Origin: CAIWHR01 sp963724975
Lineage (GTDB): Bacteria > Pseudomonadota > Gammaproteobacteria > Burkholderiales > Casimicrobiaceae
Reading direction: 5' to 3'
Length of the DNA: 64,000 nt
Assembly (NCBI GenBank): GCA_963724975.1
Contig: CAVRXB010000011.1
Span: 248,001 to 312,000 of the forward strand
A program made the translations under genes and the position numbers. Under the pieces are notes generated by a model. It saw only the letters and a list, made by a program, of their open reading frames with translations, ran no database searches and was not told the origin of the DNA. Shown piece by piece: positions 1 to 8,967 of the stretch (positions are counted from its first letter, which is position 1; the number at the start of each line of letters is the position of its first letter).

Positions 1-624
1 CTCACCAAAGGCCAGTTCTCGGCGACGGCGGACAAGGGATCGAAGGCGAAGCGCGGCGCGGTGAACAGCGACGAGCCGATCGACATGGTGATGCTCGCAT
101 TGCAGATGGGCGCGACGTTCGTCGCCCGGGCGTTTTCGGGCGACAAGGAGCAGCTCGTTCCACTGATTGAAGCAGCGGTTCTGCACAAGGGTGCCGCCTT
201 CATCGATGTCGTTTCGCCGTGTGTTGCGTTCAATAACCATCCGGGCTCGACCAAGAGTTACGATTACGTCCGCGAGCACAACGAGGCGGTCAATTTCCTC
301 GACGTGATGGTTCCGCGTGAGCCGATCTCGACAACCTACGGCGCGGGCAGCGTGCAGGAAGTGATGCTGCACGACGGCGGCATGATCCGGCTGCGCAAGG
401 TGCACCCGGAATTCGACCCGACGGACAAGATCGCCGCGATGAACCACCTGCAGGAGCGGCACGCGGCAGGCGAAGTCGTCACCGGGCTCCTGTATGCGCA
501 GCCCGATTCGCGCGACCTGCACGATGCGCAGGAGACTGTCGACGCACCTCTCAACACGCTGCGCGATGCCGATCTGATTCCGGGCGGCGCAGCGCTCGCG
601 GCATTCAACGAAAGCCTCCGTTAG
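1..624 (+). CDS. korB: 2-oxoacid:ferredoxin oxidoreductase, beta subunit (3' part)
   Basis: This is the C-terminal part of the thiamine-pyrophosphate-binding beta subunit of a 2-oxoglutarate/2-oxoacid:ferredoxin oxidoreductase, which oxidatively decarboxylates 2-oxoacids to acyl-CoA with ferredoxin as electron acceptor. The frame is open from base 1, so the start lies outside the window. The first residues (LTKGQFSATADKGSK) match the conserved segment before the PFO beta C-terminal domain, followed by the typical 'DVVSPCVAFNN' stretch near residue 70. The alpha subunit, usually just upstream, is not visible. Choice among 2-oxoglutarate, pyruvate or other 2-oxoacids is by resemblance only. Confidence 0.85.
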   Translation, partial: LTKGQFSATADKGSKAKRGAVNSDEPIDMVMLALQMGATFVARAFSGDKEQLVPLIEAAVLHKGAAFIDVVSPCVAFNNHPGSTKSYDYVREHNEAVNFLDVMVPREPISTTYGAGSVQEVMLHDGGMIRLRKVHPEFDPTDKIAAMNHLQERHAAGEVVTGLLYAQPDSRDLHDAQETVDAPLNTLRDADLIPGGAALAAFNESLR

Positions 625-651
625 CGCGTGAGCGGTACGCAGGTCACGCGG

Positions 652-657
652 TAGAAT
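652..657 (+). promoter_or_regulatory. -10 box (TAGAAT) six bp before the asmA-family start
   Basis: TAGAAT is followed by exactly 6 bp and then the ATG at 664. A transcript would begin at or next to the A of the ATG, so the mRNA would be leaderless. No convincing -35 was found. The same geometry recurs at several other genes in the window. Confidence 0.45.
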
Positions 658-663
658 TCGCAT

Positions 664-2646
664 ATGCGCATTTTCTGGACGATCCTGGGGATTGCGGGCG
701 GCCTCGTCCTGCTTCTGCTCATCGGCGTTGCAATCGCCGTCTGGACGGTCGACGTCAATCAATTCGTTGCCCCGATCCAGAAAAAAGTGAAAGAGGCGAC
801 CGGCCGCGATCTCACCATCGGCGGTGGCGTGCGCCTTTCGCTCGGGCTCGAGCCGAAGCTCGTCCTGAACGATGTCCACTTCGGCAATGCCTCTTGGGCC
901 AAGGAAAGGGATCTGGCGTCGGCCAAGCAAGTTGAAGCCGACGTCGCCCTGTTGCCGCTGCTGCAGCGCCGCTTCGAGGTCATCCGGCTTAACCTGGTGG
1001 ATCCCGTCATCACGCTCGAGACCGGCGCCGGCGGCAAAGTGAACTGGGAGTTCGGAACAGGCGCCCCGGCCGGACCTCCGATCGCCGCCGCCGGGGCAGG
1101 TGCGGCATCGACCCTTGCAAACTTCGGGATCGCCAATGTGGTGATCGAAAACGGCACGTTGACGGTCCGCGACGCGAGTGGCGCGGTGACGCGCGTCACC
1201 ATCGACCGCTTCGCTGCGCAGGCGCGCAATTCCGCCTCGCCGATCAACGCAGAGTTCCGCGGAAAGGTCGACGACGTTCCGATCTCGCTCTCCGGCAACC
1301 TTGGTCCGATCGACACGCTCGTGCAGCGGCGCGAACCGTACCCGGTCACCGTCAAGGGCCAGGTCGCCGGCCGCGAGGCGAATCTCGGGACCAAAGTTCG
1401 CATCATCGACGGGACGACGCATCTCGAGGACCTCGCCGTCGGGTTTGGCTCCAGCAAGGCGACCGGCGAAGCGACCGTCGCGACTGGCGCGCGCAAGAAG
1501 GTCACACTGCGCCTCTCATCTCCGTCGATCGCGCTCGCCGACCTAAAGCTGCCGTCGTCCACTGCGCCCGGCGCCGCGGCCGTCACGAAGGGGACGGCGC
1601 TGGCACCGGCACCAGCACCAGCATCGGGCAAGAAGGGATGGATTTTCTCCGACGAGCCCGTGTCGTTCGTCGGACTCGCGGGGTTGGACCTCGACGGCGA
1701 CGTCACGATCGGCGAGCTCAAGCTCGACGACAAGCAGAAGCTCACTGACGTCCATGTGCGGTTCACGTTGAAGGACGCTCATCTCGACGCGTCGGACCTG
1801 CAGGCGAAGTCGATGGGCGGCACCATGCATGGCTCGCTCAAGGTCGACGCGACGCATCCGGCAGAGCCGACGCTCGCGCTGGTTGGAGAAGCGAACGGCC
1901 TCGACCTCTCGGCGCTGCTCGCGGCGGCCGGATCGCCCCGCCAGGTCAAGGGCGGCAAGACGAACGTGACCGTCAACGTGACGACGCGCGGCACGACGGA
2001 GCGGCAATGGGCACGCAACGTCAGCGGCAACGTGCTCGCGGTCGTCGGGCCTGCGAGCGTCGCTAACTCGAAGGAGACGGAATCGGACCTGGGCAAGATC
2101 GCCCAGGCAGTCAATCCGCTCCGCGGCGCGCAGTCGGAAACCGAGCTCAAATGCGTCGTCATACGGTTGCCCCTGCACGACGGGATCGCGCACGTCGACC
2201 ACTCGATCGGCGCCGAGACGCGCGAGCTTGGCGTGCTTGCGAGCGGCACCATCGATTTGCGCGACGAGACGCTCGACCTCGCGGTCACGCCGCACATGCG
2301 CGTTGCCTTGCCCGTCGATCTGGGACAGATCGCTTCGCTCGTTCGCGTCCGGGGGTCGCTCGCATCCCCCTCGGTCGCCGTGGACGCCCAGGCGGCCGCC
2401 GCGACGATCGCGCAGATCGGCGCCGCCGCAGCCGGCGGCAAAGGAGGGCTTGCGGCGATCACCAGTGCGCTCGCGGCGAAGCCGGGCGCGAGCGCCGGTG
2501 CCGATCCGTGCGACGTCGCTCTGGGGCGCGCCAAGCCGCCGGCCGCGGCAGCCGCTTCTTCATCCGCCCCGACCCAGGCCACGCCGCGCCTCCCTGCGAA
2601 CCAGGACGAGCTCAACAAAGCGCTCGGAAAGCTTCTGGGGCGGTGA
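664..2646 (+). CDS. AsmA family protein
   Basis: A 660-residue envelope protein of the AsmA/YhdP-like superfamily. These are inner-membrane-anchored periplasmic proteins linked to outer-membrane assembly and lipid transport. An N-terminal transmembrane anchor (about residues 4-28, rich in L/I/V/A) is followed by the AsmA N-terminal domain (the 'IGGGVRLSLGLEPKLVLNDVHFGN' region, residues 51-75) and the C-terminal AsmA_2-type region (about 430-600). A low-complexity Ala/Pro linker lies near 305-325 and the C-terminus is Ala-rich. It stands alone between korB and the efflux operon. The start is set by the membrane anchor and by the -10 box 6 bp upstream. Its lipid cargo cannot be predicted. Confidence 0.85.
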   Translation: MRIFWTILGIAGGLVLLLLIGVAIAVWTVDVNQFVAPIQKKVKEATGRDLTIGGGVRLSLGLEPKLVLNDVHFGNASWAKERDLASAKQVEADVALLPLLQRRFEVIRLNLVDPVITLETGAGGKVNWEFGTGAPAGPPIAAAGAGAASTLANFGIANVVIENGTLTVRDASGAVTRVTIDRFAAQARNSASPINAEFRGKVDDVPISLSGNLGPIDTLVQRREPYPVTVKGQVAGREANLGTKVRIIDGTTHLEDLAVGFGSSKATGEATVATGARKKVTLRLSSPSIALADLKLPSSTAPGAAAVTKGTALAPAPAPASGKKGWIFSDEPVSFVGLAGLDLDGDVTIGELKLDDKQKLTDVHVRFTLKDAHLDASDLQAKSMGGTMHGSLKVDATHPAEPTLALVGEANGLDLSALLAAAGSPRQVKGGKTNVTVNVTTRGTTERQWARNVSGNVLAVVGPASVANSKETESDLGKIAQAVNPLRGAQSETELKCVVIRLPLHDGIAHVDHSIGAETRELGVLASGTIDLRDETLDLAVTPHMRVALPVDLGQIASLVRVRGSLASPSVAVDAQAAAATIAQIGAAAAGGKGGLAAITSALAAKPGASAGADPCDVALGRAKPPAAAAASSSAPTQATPRLPANQDELNKALGKLLGR

Positions 2647-2671
2647 CTGCGATGGCTCGTCCCTCCGGCCC

Positions 2672-2685
2672 TTGACGCTGGTCAA
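2672..2685 (+). promoter_or_regulatory. Inverted repeat upstream of the efflux operon (possible operator)
   Basis: TTGAC-GCTG-GTCAA is a perfect 5-4-5 inverted repeat 24 bp upstream of the TATAAT box that serves the efflux operon. The position suits an activator site for a metal-responsive regulator, but no such regulator gene is present in the window. It is short enough to occur by chance. Confidence 0.3.
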
Positions 2686-2708
2686 TCCTCTGCGCGAGCA
2701 CCCCTGGC

Positions 2709-2714
2709 TATAAT
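2709..2714 (+). promoter_or_regulatory. -10 box (TATAAT) for the efflux operon
   Basis: A perfect TATAAT is followed by 6 bp and the ATG at 2721. No good -35 lies 16-18 bp upstream (TTGACG at 2672 is too far), which is consistent with an activator-dependent promoter. Transcription would start at the ATG, giving a leaderless message. Confidence 0.5.
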
Positions 2715-2720
2715 CGTCGT

Positions 2721-3113
2721 ATGACCCGCTCGCGCCGCCGCATGATCGCGTGGCTCGGCATCGCTGGCCTTGTCTTCGCCCAGCTTGCCGTGACCGCGCA
2801 CGCGTGCATGACGGGCGCGTCGGTGCAAGCGTCAGCCGCCCGCGCTGTCGCCATGGGGCACCAGGAACATTGTGCCGGCGCCCACGACGCCGCGCCGCTC
2901 GCGCCGATCGCCAATACGTGCGAGGTGCAATGCACGGACGGAGCGCCATCCGTGGCCGCGCCAGACCTGCCCGCCGTCACGCTCACCATCCTCCCCGTCG
3001 CGCCCGCGCCGGTCGACCTGTCCTCCGATACGCGTGAATGGGATCGCGCGATTCTCGTCGCGACCAGCGCCGGGCCACCTCCGCTTCTGCAGTACTGCCG
3101 TCTTCTGAATTGA
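2721..3113 (+). CDS. Small secreted protein leading a heavy-metal efflux operon (CzcI-like)
   Basis: A 130-residue protein with an N-terminal signal sequence (residues 1-28, ending in an 'AHA' motif). The mature part holds several Cys and His residues ('MGHQEHCAGAHD', 'CEVQC') that could bind metal. It resembles in position and style the small periplasmic proteins (CzcI-like) that open CzcCBA/CusCBA operons in betaproteobacteria. It precedes cusC by 66 bp, with a strong hairpin between them. No conserved domain is recognised with certainty. The role, periplasmic copper/zinc sensing or buffering, is inferred from context. Confidence 0.65.
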   Translation: MTRSRRRMIAWLGIAGLVFAQLAVTAHACMTGASVQASAARAVAMGHQEHCAGAHDAAPLAPIANTCEVQCTDGAPSVAAPDLPAVTLTILPVAPAPVDLSSDTREWDRAILVATSAGPPPLLQYCRLLN

Positions 3114-3130
3114 CCTCCGCGATCGTTTGA

Positions 3131-3155
3131 CAGGGCCGCGCGACGCGCGGCCCTG
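3131..3155 (+). repeat. Strong intercistronic hairpin in the efflux operon
   Basis: A 25-bp near-perfect palindrome (arms 3131-3142 and 3144-3155, CAGGGCCGCGCG and its complement) lies between the leader gene and cusC. There is no T-run after it, so it is not a classical terminator. It could stabilise or partly attenuate the transcript and uncouple expression of the leader gene from the pump. Confidence 0.6.
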
Positions 3156-3179
3156 ACGAAACGCATTCGTGGAGGTCTT

Positions 3180-4487
3180 ATGCCGTCATTCCGTTCCTTG
3201 CTTCGCGCCGTCGCTGGCGCATCGCGGCGTCCACCGGACCGCCTCATCGTGCAGCTGCTGCTCGTCGCCGCAGCAGCGTTCGCCGCGCCATCGGTTGGCG
3301 CGGCCGAGCCGTCGCTGTCACTGGCCGAAGCGTTGAAGATCGCCGTGACACGGTCGCAGCAGCTCGTCTCGCAGCGCGCGATGGCGGAAGCCTCGCGCGA
3401 GCTCATCGTTTCCGCAGGCGAGCTGCCCGATCCGAAGCTCAAGGCCGGTGTCGAGAACGTTCCGACCGACGGAGCCGACGCGTGGTCGCTGACGCGCGAC
3501 TTCATGACGATGTCGAAGATCGGCCTGATGCAGGAATTCCCGGGCGCGGAGAAGCGCCGGCTCCGGGTCGAGCGCGCCGAACGTGACGCCGAACGCAGCA
3601 CGGCCGCGGTCCTCGCCGCCACGCTCGCGGTTGAGCGCGAAGCCGCCGCCGCGTGGTTCGCGCGCCGCTTCGCGCAGGAAGCGGAGCGCGCGATCGCGGC
3701 ACAGATCGGCGAAGCCGAGCTCAATGCGACGGCCGTCGGCGCGGCGTATCGGGCCAACAAGGCCTCGCAAGGCGAGCTCATCGCGGCGCAGAGCATGGTG
3801 GTCGAGCTCAGGAACCGGGCAACGGAGGCCGCGGCGCAGGCGAAGCGCGCGCGGATCGTGCTCGCGCGCTACATCGGGCCGGCGGCCGAGCGGCCGCTCG
3901 GCGACGCCCCGGACTTCGCCCGTCTGCCTGACGCTTTACGCCTCGCCGACGTCGACGCGCAGCCGGAACTGCGACTCGCGCGGGCGCAGGAATCGGTCGC
4001 GGCGGCGGAGGCCGCGCTCGCCGGCGCTGCAAAGCGTCCTGACTGGAGCGCCGAGATCTCGTATGCATTCCGCGGATCACCGTATTCCAACATGGTCTCG
4101 CTCATGTTCTCGATCGATCTCCCTTGGTCGGCAGGCACAAGGCAGGATCGCGAGCATGCGGCCAAGTTGCGGGAGCTCGATGCGGCGCGCGCGATGCGCG
4201 AGGATGCGCAGCGGATGCGCAGCGCGGAAGTTGATCAGATGATCGCCGAGTGGGACTCGGCGCGCGTGCAGGCGGAGCGCATAGAACGTGAGCTCCTGCC
4301 ACTGGCCGCACAACGCAGAGATGCCGCGCAGGCCGCGTACCGAGGCGGCACGGGCCCGCTCGCCGCGGTCCTCGATGCTCGCCGCGCGCAGCTCGATGCC
4401 GAGCTCGCGCTCATCACCCAGCAGCAGGCCGCCGCGAAGGCGTGGGCCTGGCTCAATTTCGTGACACCGGTTGCGGAGGGATCATGA
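3180..4487 (+). CDS. cusC: TolC-family outer-membrane efflux protein (CusC/CzcC type)
   Basis: A 435-residue outer-membrane channel of the outer membrane efflux protein family, the exit duct of the CusCBA-type RND pump. It has an N-terminal signal region (about 1-40, Ala/Leu-rich, ending 'GAAEPSLS'). Long Ala/Glu/Arg-rich heptad helices follow (about 125-240 and 330-430), as expected for the two coiled-coil halves of TolC proteins. The sequence 'LSLAEALKIAVTRSQQL' opens the first repeat. The start follows a GGAGGT ribosome-binding site. Its stop overlaps the cusB ATG (ATGA), so translation is coupled. Confidence 0.88.
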   Translation: MPSFRSLLRAVAGASRRPPDRLIVQLLLVAAAAFAAPSVGAAEPSLSLAEALKIAVTRSQQLVSQRAMAEASRELIVSAGELPDPKLKAGVENVPTDGADAWSLTRDFMTMSKIGLMQEFPGAEKRRLRVERAERDAERSTAAVLAATLAVEREAAAAWFARRFAQEAERAIAAQIGEAELNATAVGAAYRANKASQGELIAAQSMVVELRNRATEAAAQAKRARIVLARYIGPAAERPLGDAPDFARLPDALRLADVDAQPELRLARAQESVAAAEAALAGAAKRPDWSAEISYAFRGSPYSNMVSLMFSIDLPWSAGTRQDREHAAKLRELDAARAMREDAQRMRSAEVDQMIAEWDSARVQAERIERELLPLAAQRRDAAQAAYRGGTGPLAAVLDARRAQLDAELALITQQQAAAKAWAWLNFVTPVAEGS

Positions 4488-5773
4488 CCCACACTTCTCG
4501 CGCGCCACTTGTTGCAATCGCCCTCGTTATGGTGGCTGCAATCGCAGCCGGCGCCGGTTACTTTTTCGGGATGCGGCAGTCGCCGTCCGAACGTTTGGCA
4601 CAAGGCGCAGTGACATCCGCGCAGCCGGCCGCGCCGACGGCGCCTGCCGATCCCGCGGGGCGCAAAGTGTTGTATTGGCATGATCCGATGGTTCCCGGCC
4701 AGAAGTTCGACAAGCCGGGCAAGAGTCCCTTCATGGACATGGAACTCGTCCCGGTTTACGCCGAAAGTGCGCCGGACGGTGGGATCACCATCAATGCCCG
4801 CCAGCAGCAAAGCTTCGGCGTGCGCACCGCCGTCGCGACCGAAGGAACTCTCGACACCGGCTTCAGTGCGGTGGGCGCCGTTGGCATCGACGAGCGCGCG
4901 CTCGTTGCGGTGCAGGCACGAAGCCCGGGTTACGTCGAGCGTCTACTGGTCCGCGCGCAGTACGACAGCGTCGCGGCCGGGCAGCCGCTCGCCGAGCTGT
5001 ACGTCCCTGATTGGCTGGCGGCGCAGGAAGAGCTGCTCGCGCTCAAGGCCAGCGCGCAGCCGGGTGCTGCGGATCTCGCAGAATCGGCGCGGCAACGTTT
5101 GCGTCTGCTGGGCATGCCGACCACAGAGATTGCGCGTATCGAGCGCGATCGCAAGCCCTCGGTGCGGGTGACGGTAGCAGCACCGCAAGGCGGCATCGTC
5201 TGGGAAATCGGCGCGCGCGACGGCATGGCCGTCATGCCCGGTACCACACTCTTCAAGCTTGCCGGCATCGGCAGCGTCTGGGTGACAGCCGACGTGCCCG
5301 AAGCGCAGGCCGCATTGGTGCGGAACGGCACTCCGGTGGAGGCGCGCGCAGCTGCCTATCCCGATCGCGTCTTCAAGGGTTCCGTGAATGCACTGCTGCC
5401 CGAAGTCAACGCGCAGACGCGCACGGTGCGCGCGCGTATCGTGCTCGCGAATCCCGGGGGATCGCTGAAGCCGGGAATGTTCGCTACCGTGAAGTTCGGC
5501 GGCGCGTCGAGCAAGCAGGTGGTGCTCGTGCCGAGCGAAGCGGTGATCAGCACCGGCAAACGCACTGTCGTCATCGTAGATGCGGGCGGAGGCCGGTTCG
5601 TGCCGGCTGATGTGGATGTCGGCCGCGAATCCGGCGACATGACCGAAATTCGCAAGGGGCTTCTCGCCGGACAGCGCATCGTCGTGTCCGGGCAATTCCT
5701 CGTCGATTCGGAGGCGAGCCTCAAAGGAGTGCTCGCCCGCATTTCGGCTCCGCCGGCGGAGGGAAACAAATGA
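4484..5773 (+). CDS. cusB: RND efflux periplasmic adaptor (CusB type) with heavy-metal-binding domain
   Basis: A 429-residue membrane-fusion protein linking CusA to CusC across the periplasm. One N-terminal membrane segment (residues 5-28) is followed by the heavy-metal-binding domain seen in CusB-type adaptors (about 60-92, with 'YWHDPMVPGQKFDKPGKSP' and 'MDMELVPVY'). The Met/His/Asp-rich motif favours Cu/Ag. Barrel-sandwich and beta-barrel domains follow (about 105-400), with the usual 'VQARSPGYVERLLV' lipoyl-like half motif. The start is the ATG overlapping the cusC stop. The last codons overlap cusA by 4 bp. Confidence 0.9.
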   Translation: MTHTSRAPLVAIALVMVAAIAAGAGYFFGMRQSPSERLAQGAVTSAQPAAPTAPADPAGRKVLYWHDPMVPGQKFDKPGKSPFMDMELVPVYAESAPDGGITINARQQQSFGVRTAVATEGTLDTGFSAVGAVGIDERALVAVQARSPGYVERLLVRAQYDSVAAGQPLAELYVPDWLAAQEELLALKASAQPGAADLAESARQRLRLLGMPTTEIARIERDRKPSVRVTVAAPQGGIVWEIGARDGMAVMPGTTLFKLAGIGSVWVTADVPEAQAALVRNGTPVEARAAAYPDRVFKGSVNALLPEVNAQTRTVRARIVLANPGGSLKPGMFATVKFGGASSKQVVLVPSEAVISTGKRTVVIVDAGGGRFVPADVDVGRESGDMTEIRKGLLAGQRIVVSGQFLVDSEASLKGVLARISAPPAEGNK

Positions 5774-8700
5774 TCGCCGCCGTCATTCGATGGTCCGTCG
5801 CCAACCGCTTTCTGGTGCTGCTCGCGGCAGCGATGCTCGCCGTCGCGGGTGTGTGGGCAGTGACGACGACGCCACTCGATGCAATTCCCGATCTCTCCGA
5901 TACGCAGGTGATCATTCGCACGACGTTCCCGGGACAGGCGCCGCAGATCGTCGAGGATCAGATCACGTATCCGATGACGACGACGATGCTCTCAGTCCCG
6001 GGCGCCAAGGCAGTGCGCGGCTACTCGTTTTTCGGCGATTCTTTCGTTTACGTGCTATTCGAGGACGGGACCGATCTCTACTGGGCGCGCTCGCGCGTGC
6101 TCGAGTATCTGAGCCAGGTGGCAGGACGCTTGCCGGCAGGCGCCAAGCCGGCGCTTGGCCCCGACGCAACAGGCGTCGGCTGGATCTTCGAATACGCGCT
6201 TGTCGATCGAACCGGCAAGAACGATCTTGCGCAAATGCGCGCGCTGCAGGACTGGTTTCTCAAGTACGAGTTGAAATCAGTGCCGAATGTCGCAGAGGTG
6301 GCGACGGTCGGCGGCATGGTCCGCCAATACCAGATCGTCATCGACCCGGTCAGGCTCCGTGCGTACAACCTGCCGCTCACGAAGGTGGTCGCGGCAATCC
6401 GCGACGCAAATCGCGAAGCCGGCGGGTCGGTCGTCGAGCTGGCCGAAGCCGAGTACATGGTCCGCACCCGCGGCTATCTCAAGTCGCTCGACGATTTCCG
6501 GACCATTCCGGTCATGGTGTCGGAAGGCGGCACGCCGGTTCTGCTGCGCGATGTCGCACGCGTGCAAGTCGGGCCTGAGATGCGCCGTGGCATCGCGGAA
6601 CTCGACGGCGAGGGCGAAGTCACGGGCGGGATCGTCGTCCTGCGCTCGGGCAAGAACGCGCGAGCGACGATCGAAGCCGTGAAGGCGAAGCTCGAGCAGC
6701 TTAAGCCCGGGTTGCCGCGCGGCGTTGAAATAGTCCCCGTGTACGACCGCTCGGCGCTGATCGATCGTGCGGTCGACCACCTGAAAGGCCAGCTCATCGA
6801 GGAATTCGCGGTGGTCGCGCTTGTCTGCCTCGTCTTCCTGCTGCACCTGCGCTCGGCGCTGGTCGCCGTCGTATCACTGCCTCTCGGTGTGCTTGCCGCC
6901 TTCATCGTGATGCGTGCGCAAGGGGTCAACGCCAACATCATGTCGCTCGGCGGCATCGCCATCGCGATCGGCGCGATGGTCGACGCGGCCATCGTGATGA
7001 TCGAAAACGCGCACAAGAAGCTCGAAGCGTGGAAGCACGCCCATGCGACCGTCGTCGACGGCCACGAGCAGTTGCCCGAACCGAACAACGCCGAGCGCTG
7101 GAAGATCATCACTGACGCCTCTGTCGAAGTCGGGCCGGCGCTCTTCTTCAGCCTCCTCGTCATCACGCTGTCGTTCGTACCGGTATTCGCTCTGGAGGCG
7201 CAGGAAGGACGGCTGTTCGCGCCGCTCGCGTACACGAAGTCGTACGCGATGGCCGCGGCAGCGGGGCTTGCCGTGACGTTGGTCCCGGTCCTCATGGGCT
7301 ACGTCATTCGGGGACGCATCCCCAGCGAAACCGCGAACCCGCTGAATCGGTGGCTGATCGCCGGCTACCGCCCGCTGCTCGCGGCGGCGTTGTCCTGGCC
7401 GAAGGTCATACTCGCGATCGCCGCTGCTGCACTCGTTGCGACCGCATGGCCGGTCATGCGTATCGGCGGCGAGTTCATGCCGCCGATGGACGAGGGCGAT
7501 CTGCTCTACATGCCAACCGCGCTGCCCGGGCTCTCGGCGGGCAAGGCGGGTGAGCTTCTGCAGCAAACCGACCGGATGATCAAGGCGGTGCCCGAGGTCG
7601 CGCGCGTGTTCGGCAAAGTCGGCCGCGCCGAAACGGCCACCGACCCCGCGCCGATGGAGATGATCGAAACGACGATCCAGTTCAAGCCCCGCAGCGAGTG
7701 GCGCCCCGGAATGACGACCGACAAACTCGTCGAGGAGCTCGACCGTTCGGTGAAAGTCCCGGGGCTGTCGAATGTGTGGGTGCCGCCGATCAGGGGCCGG
7801 ATCGACATGCTCGCCACCGGCATCAAGAGTCCTGTCGGTATCAAGGTTTCGGGTCCCGATTTCGCCGAAATCGACAAAGTGACGGTCGCGATCGAAGCGG
7901 CGGTGCAAAGCGTGCCCGGCGTCACGTCTGCGCTTGCCGAGCGGTTGGAAGGCGGTCGTTATCTCGACATCACGGTCGATCGCGCCGCTGCGGCACGCTT
8001 CGGCGTCTCTATCGCCGATGTACAAGAGGTGATCGGCACTGCGATCGGTGGCGAGAACATCGGCGAGACGGTCGAAGGGCTGGCTCGATTCCCGATCAGT
8101 GTCCGCTACCCGCGCGAGCTGCGCGACTCGGTGGAGGCGCTACGGATGCTGCCGGTTGTCACCGAGCGCGGTGCCCAACTGCCGTTGTCGGCGATCGCGT
8201 CGGTACGTATCGTCGACGGTCCGCCGATGCTAAAAAGCGAAAATGCGCGGCTTTCGGGATGGGTTTACGTCGACATCCGCGGCCGCGATCTCGTGTCGGT
8301 CGTCCGCGACGCGCAGGCGGCAGTGGCGCGCGAGGTGCGCCTGCCGTCCGGCTACTCGATCGGGTGGTCGGGCCAATTCGAGTATCTGGAACGGGCGAAG
8401 GCGCGGCTTGCGTACGTCGTACCGTTCACACTGCTCGTGATCTTCGTGCTGCTCTACCTCGCGTTTCGCCGGGTCGACGAGGCGCTCCTCATCATGCTCG
8501 CAGTGCCGTTCGCGCTGGTGGGTGGCTACTGGCTGCTCTTCGCCCTGGGCTATGCGACGTCGGTGGCAAGCGCCGTCGGCTTCATTGCGCTGGCCGGCGT
8601 TGCGGCCGAGTTCGGCGTGGTGATGCTTTTATACCTGCGCCACGCGTGGGAAGCTCGTCTCGCTCGCGGCGAGCCGGCAACGATGTCGACGCTGCAAGCC

Positions 8701-8967
8701 GCGATCGTCGAAGGCGCGGTGCTGCGCGTACGCCCGAAGGCAATGACGGTGGCGGTGATCATGGCGGGCCTCTTGCCGATCATGGTGAGTTCGGGAACCG
8801 GCGCAGAGGTCATGCAGCGAATCGCCGCTCCCATGGTTGGCGGGATGATCACGGCGCCGTTGTTATCGATGCTGGTGATTCCAGCCGCATTCCTGTTGCT
8901 GCGAGGGCGAGCGCTGCGCAAAGAGGCGACAGCGATCGTTGCACCGGCTGCGGTGCCGGCGGTCTAG
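5770..8967 (+). CDS. cusA: Heavy-metal efflux RND transporter (CusA type)
   Basis: A 1065-residue inner-membrane proton/cation antiporter of the heavy-metal-efflux RND family. Two six-helix halves carry large periplasmic loops. TM4 has the proton-relay segment 'GAMVDAAIVMIENAHKKLE' (about 400-418). The region around residues 570-640 ('DLLYMPTALPG', 'TDPAPMEMIETTIQ') matches the methionine-bearing segments of E. coli CusA rather than CzcA, so Cu(I)/Ag(I) is the likely substrate. Length is normal for the family. It is the last gene of the operon and meets the SRAP gene tail to tail, with a 4-bp overlap at the stops. No cusF or cusRS genes are seen nearby. Confidence 0.92.
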   Translation: MIAAVIRWSVANRFLVLLAAAMLAVAGVWAVTTTPLDAIPDLSDTQVIIRTTFPGQAPQIVEDQITYPMTTTMLSVPGAKAVRGYSFFGDSFVYVLFEDGTDLYWARSRVLEYLSQVAGRLPAGAKPALGPDATGVGWIFEYALVDRTGKNDLAQMRALQDWFLKYELKSVPNVAEVATVGGMVRQYQIVIDPVRLRAYNLPLTKVVAAIRDANREAGGSVVELAEAEYMVRTRGYLKSLDDFRTIPVMVSEGGTPVLLRDVARVQVGPEMRRGIAELDGEGEVTGGIVVLRSGKNARATIEAVKAKLEQLKPGLPRGVEIVPVYDRSALIDRAVDHLKGQLIEEFAVVALVCLVFLLHLRSALVAVVSLPLGVLAAFIVMRAQGVNANIMSLGGIAIAIGAMVDAAIVMIENAHKKLEAWKHAHATVVDGHEQLPEPNNAERWKIITDASVEVGPALFFSLLVITLSFVPVFALEAQEGRLFAPLAYTKSYAMAAAAGLAVTLVPVLMGYVIRGRIPSETANPLNRWLIAGYRPLLAAALSWPKVILAIAAAALVATAWPVMRIGGEFMPPMDEGDLLYMPTALPGLSAGKAGELLQQTDRMIKAVPEVARVFGKVGRAETATDPAPMEMIETTIQFKPRSEWRPGMTTDKLVEELDRSVKVPGLSNVWVPPIRGRIDMLATGIKSPVGIKVSGPDFAEIDKVTVAIEAAVQSVPGVTSALAERLEGGRYLDITVDRAAAARFGVSIADVQEVIGTAIGGENIGETVEGLARFPISVRYPRELRDSVEALRMLPVVTERGAQLPLSAIASVRIVDGPPMLKSENARLSGWVYVDIRGRDLVSVVRDAQAAVAREVRLPSGYSIGWSGQFEYLERAKARLAYVVPFTLLVIFVLLYLAFRRVDEALLIMLAVPFALVGGYWLLFALGYATSVASAVGFIALAGVAAEFGVVMLLYLRHAWEARLARGEPATMSTLQAAIVEGAVLRVRPKAMTVAVIMAGLLPIMVSSGTGAEVMQRIAAPMVGGMITAPLLSMLVIPAAFLLLRGRALRKEATAIVAPAAVPAV

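Noticed and set aside
2672..2677. TTGACG as the -35 of the TATAAT at 2709
   Set aside because: The spacer would be 31 bp, far beyond 16-18 bp. The element is better seen as half of an inverted repeat.
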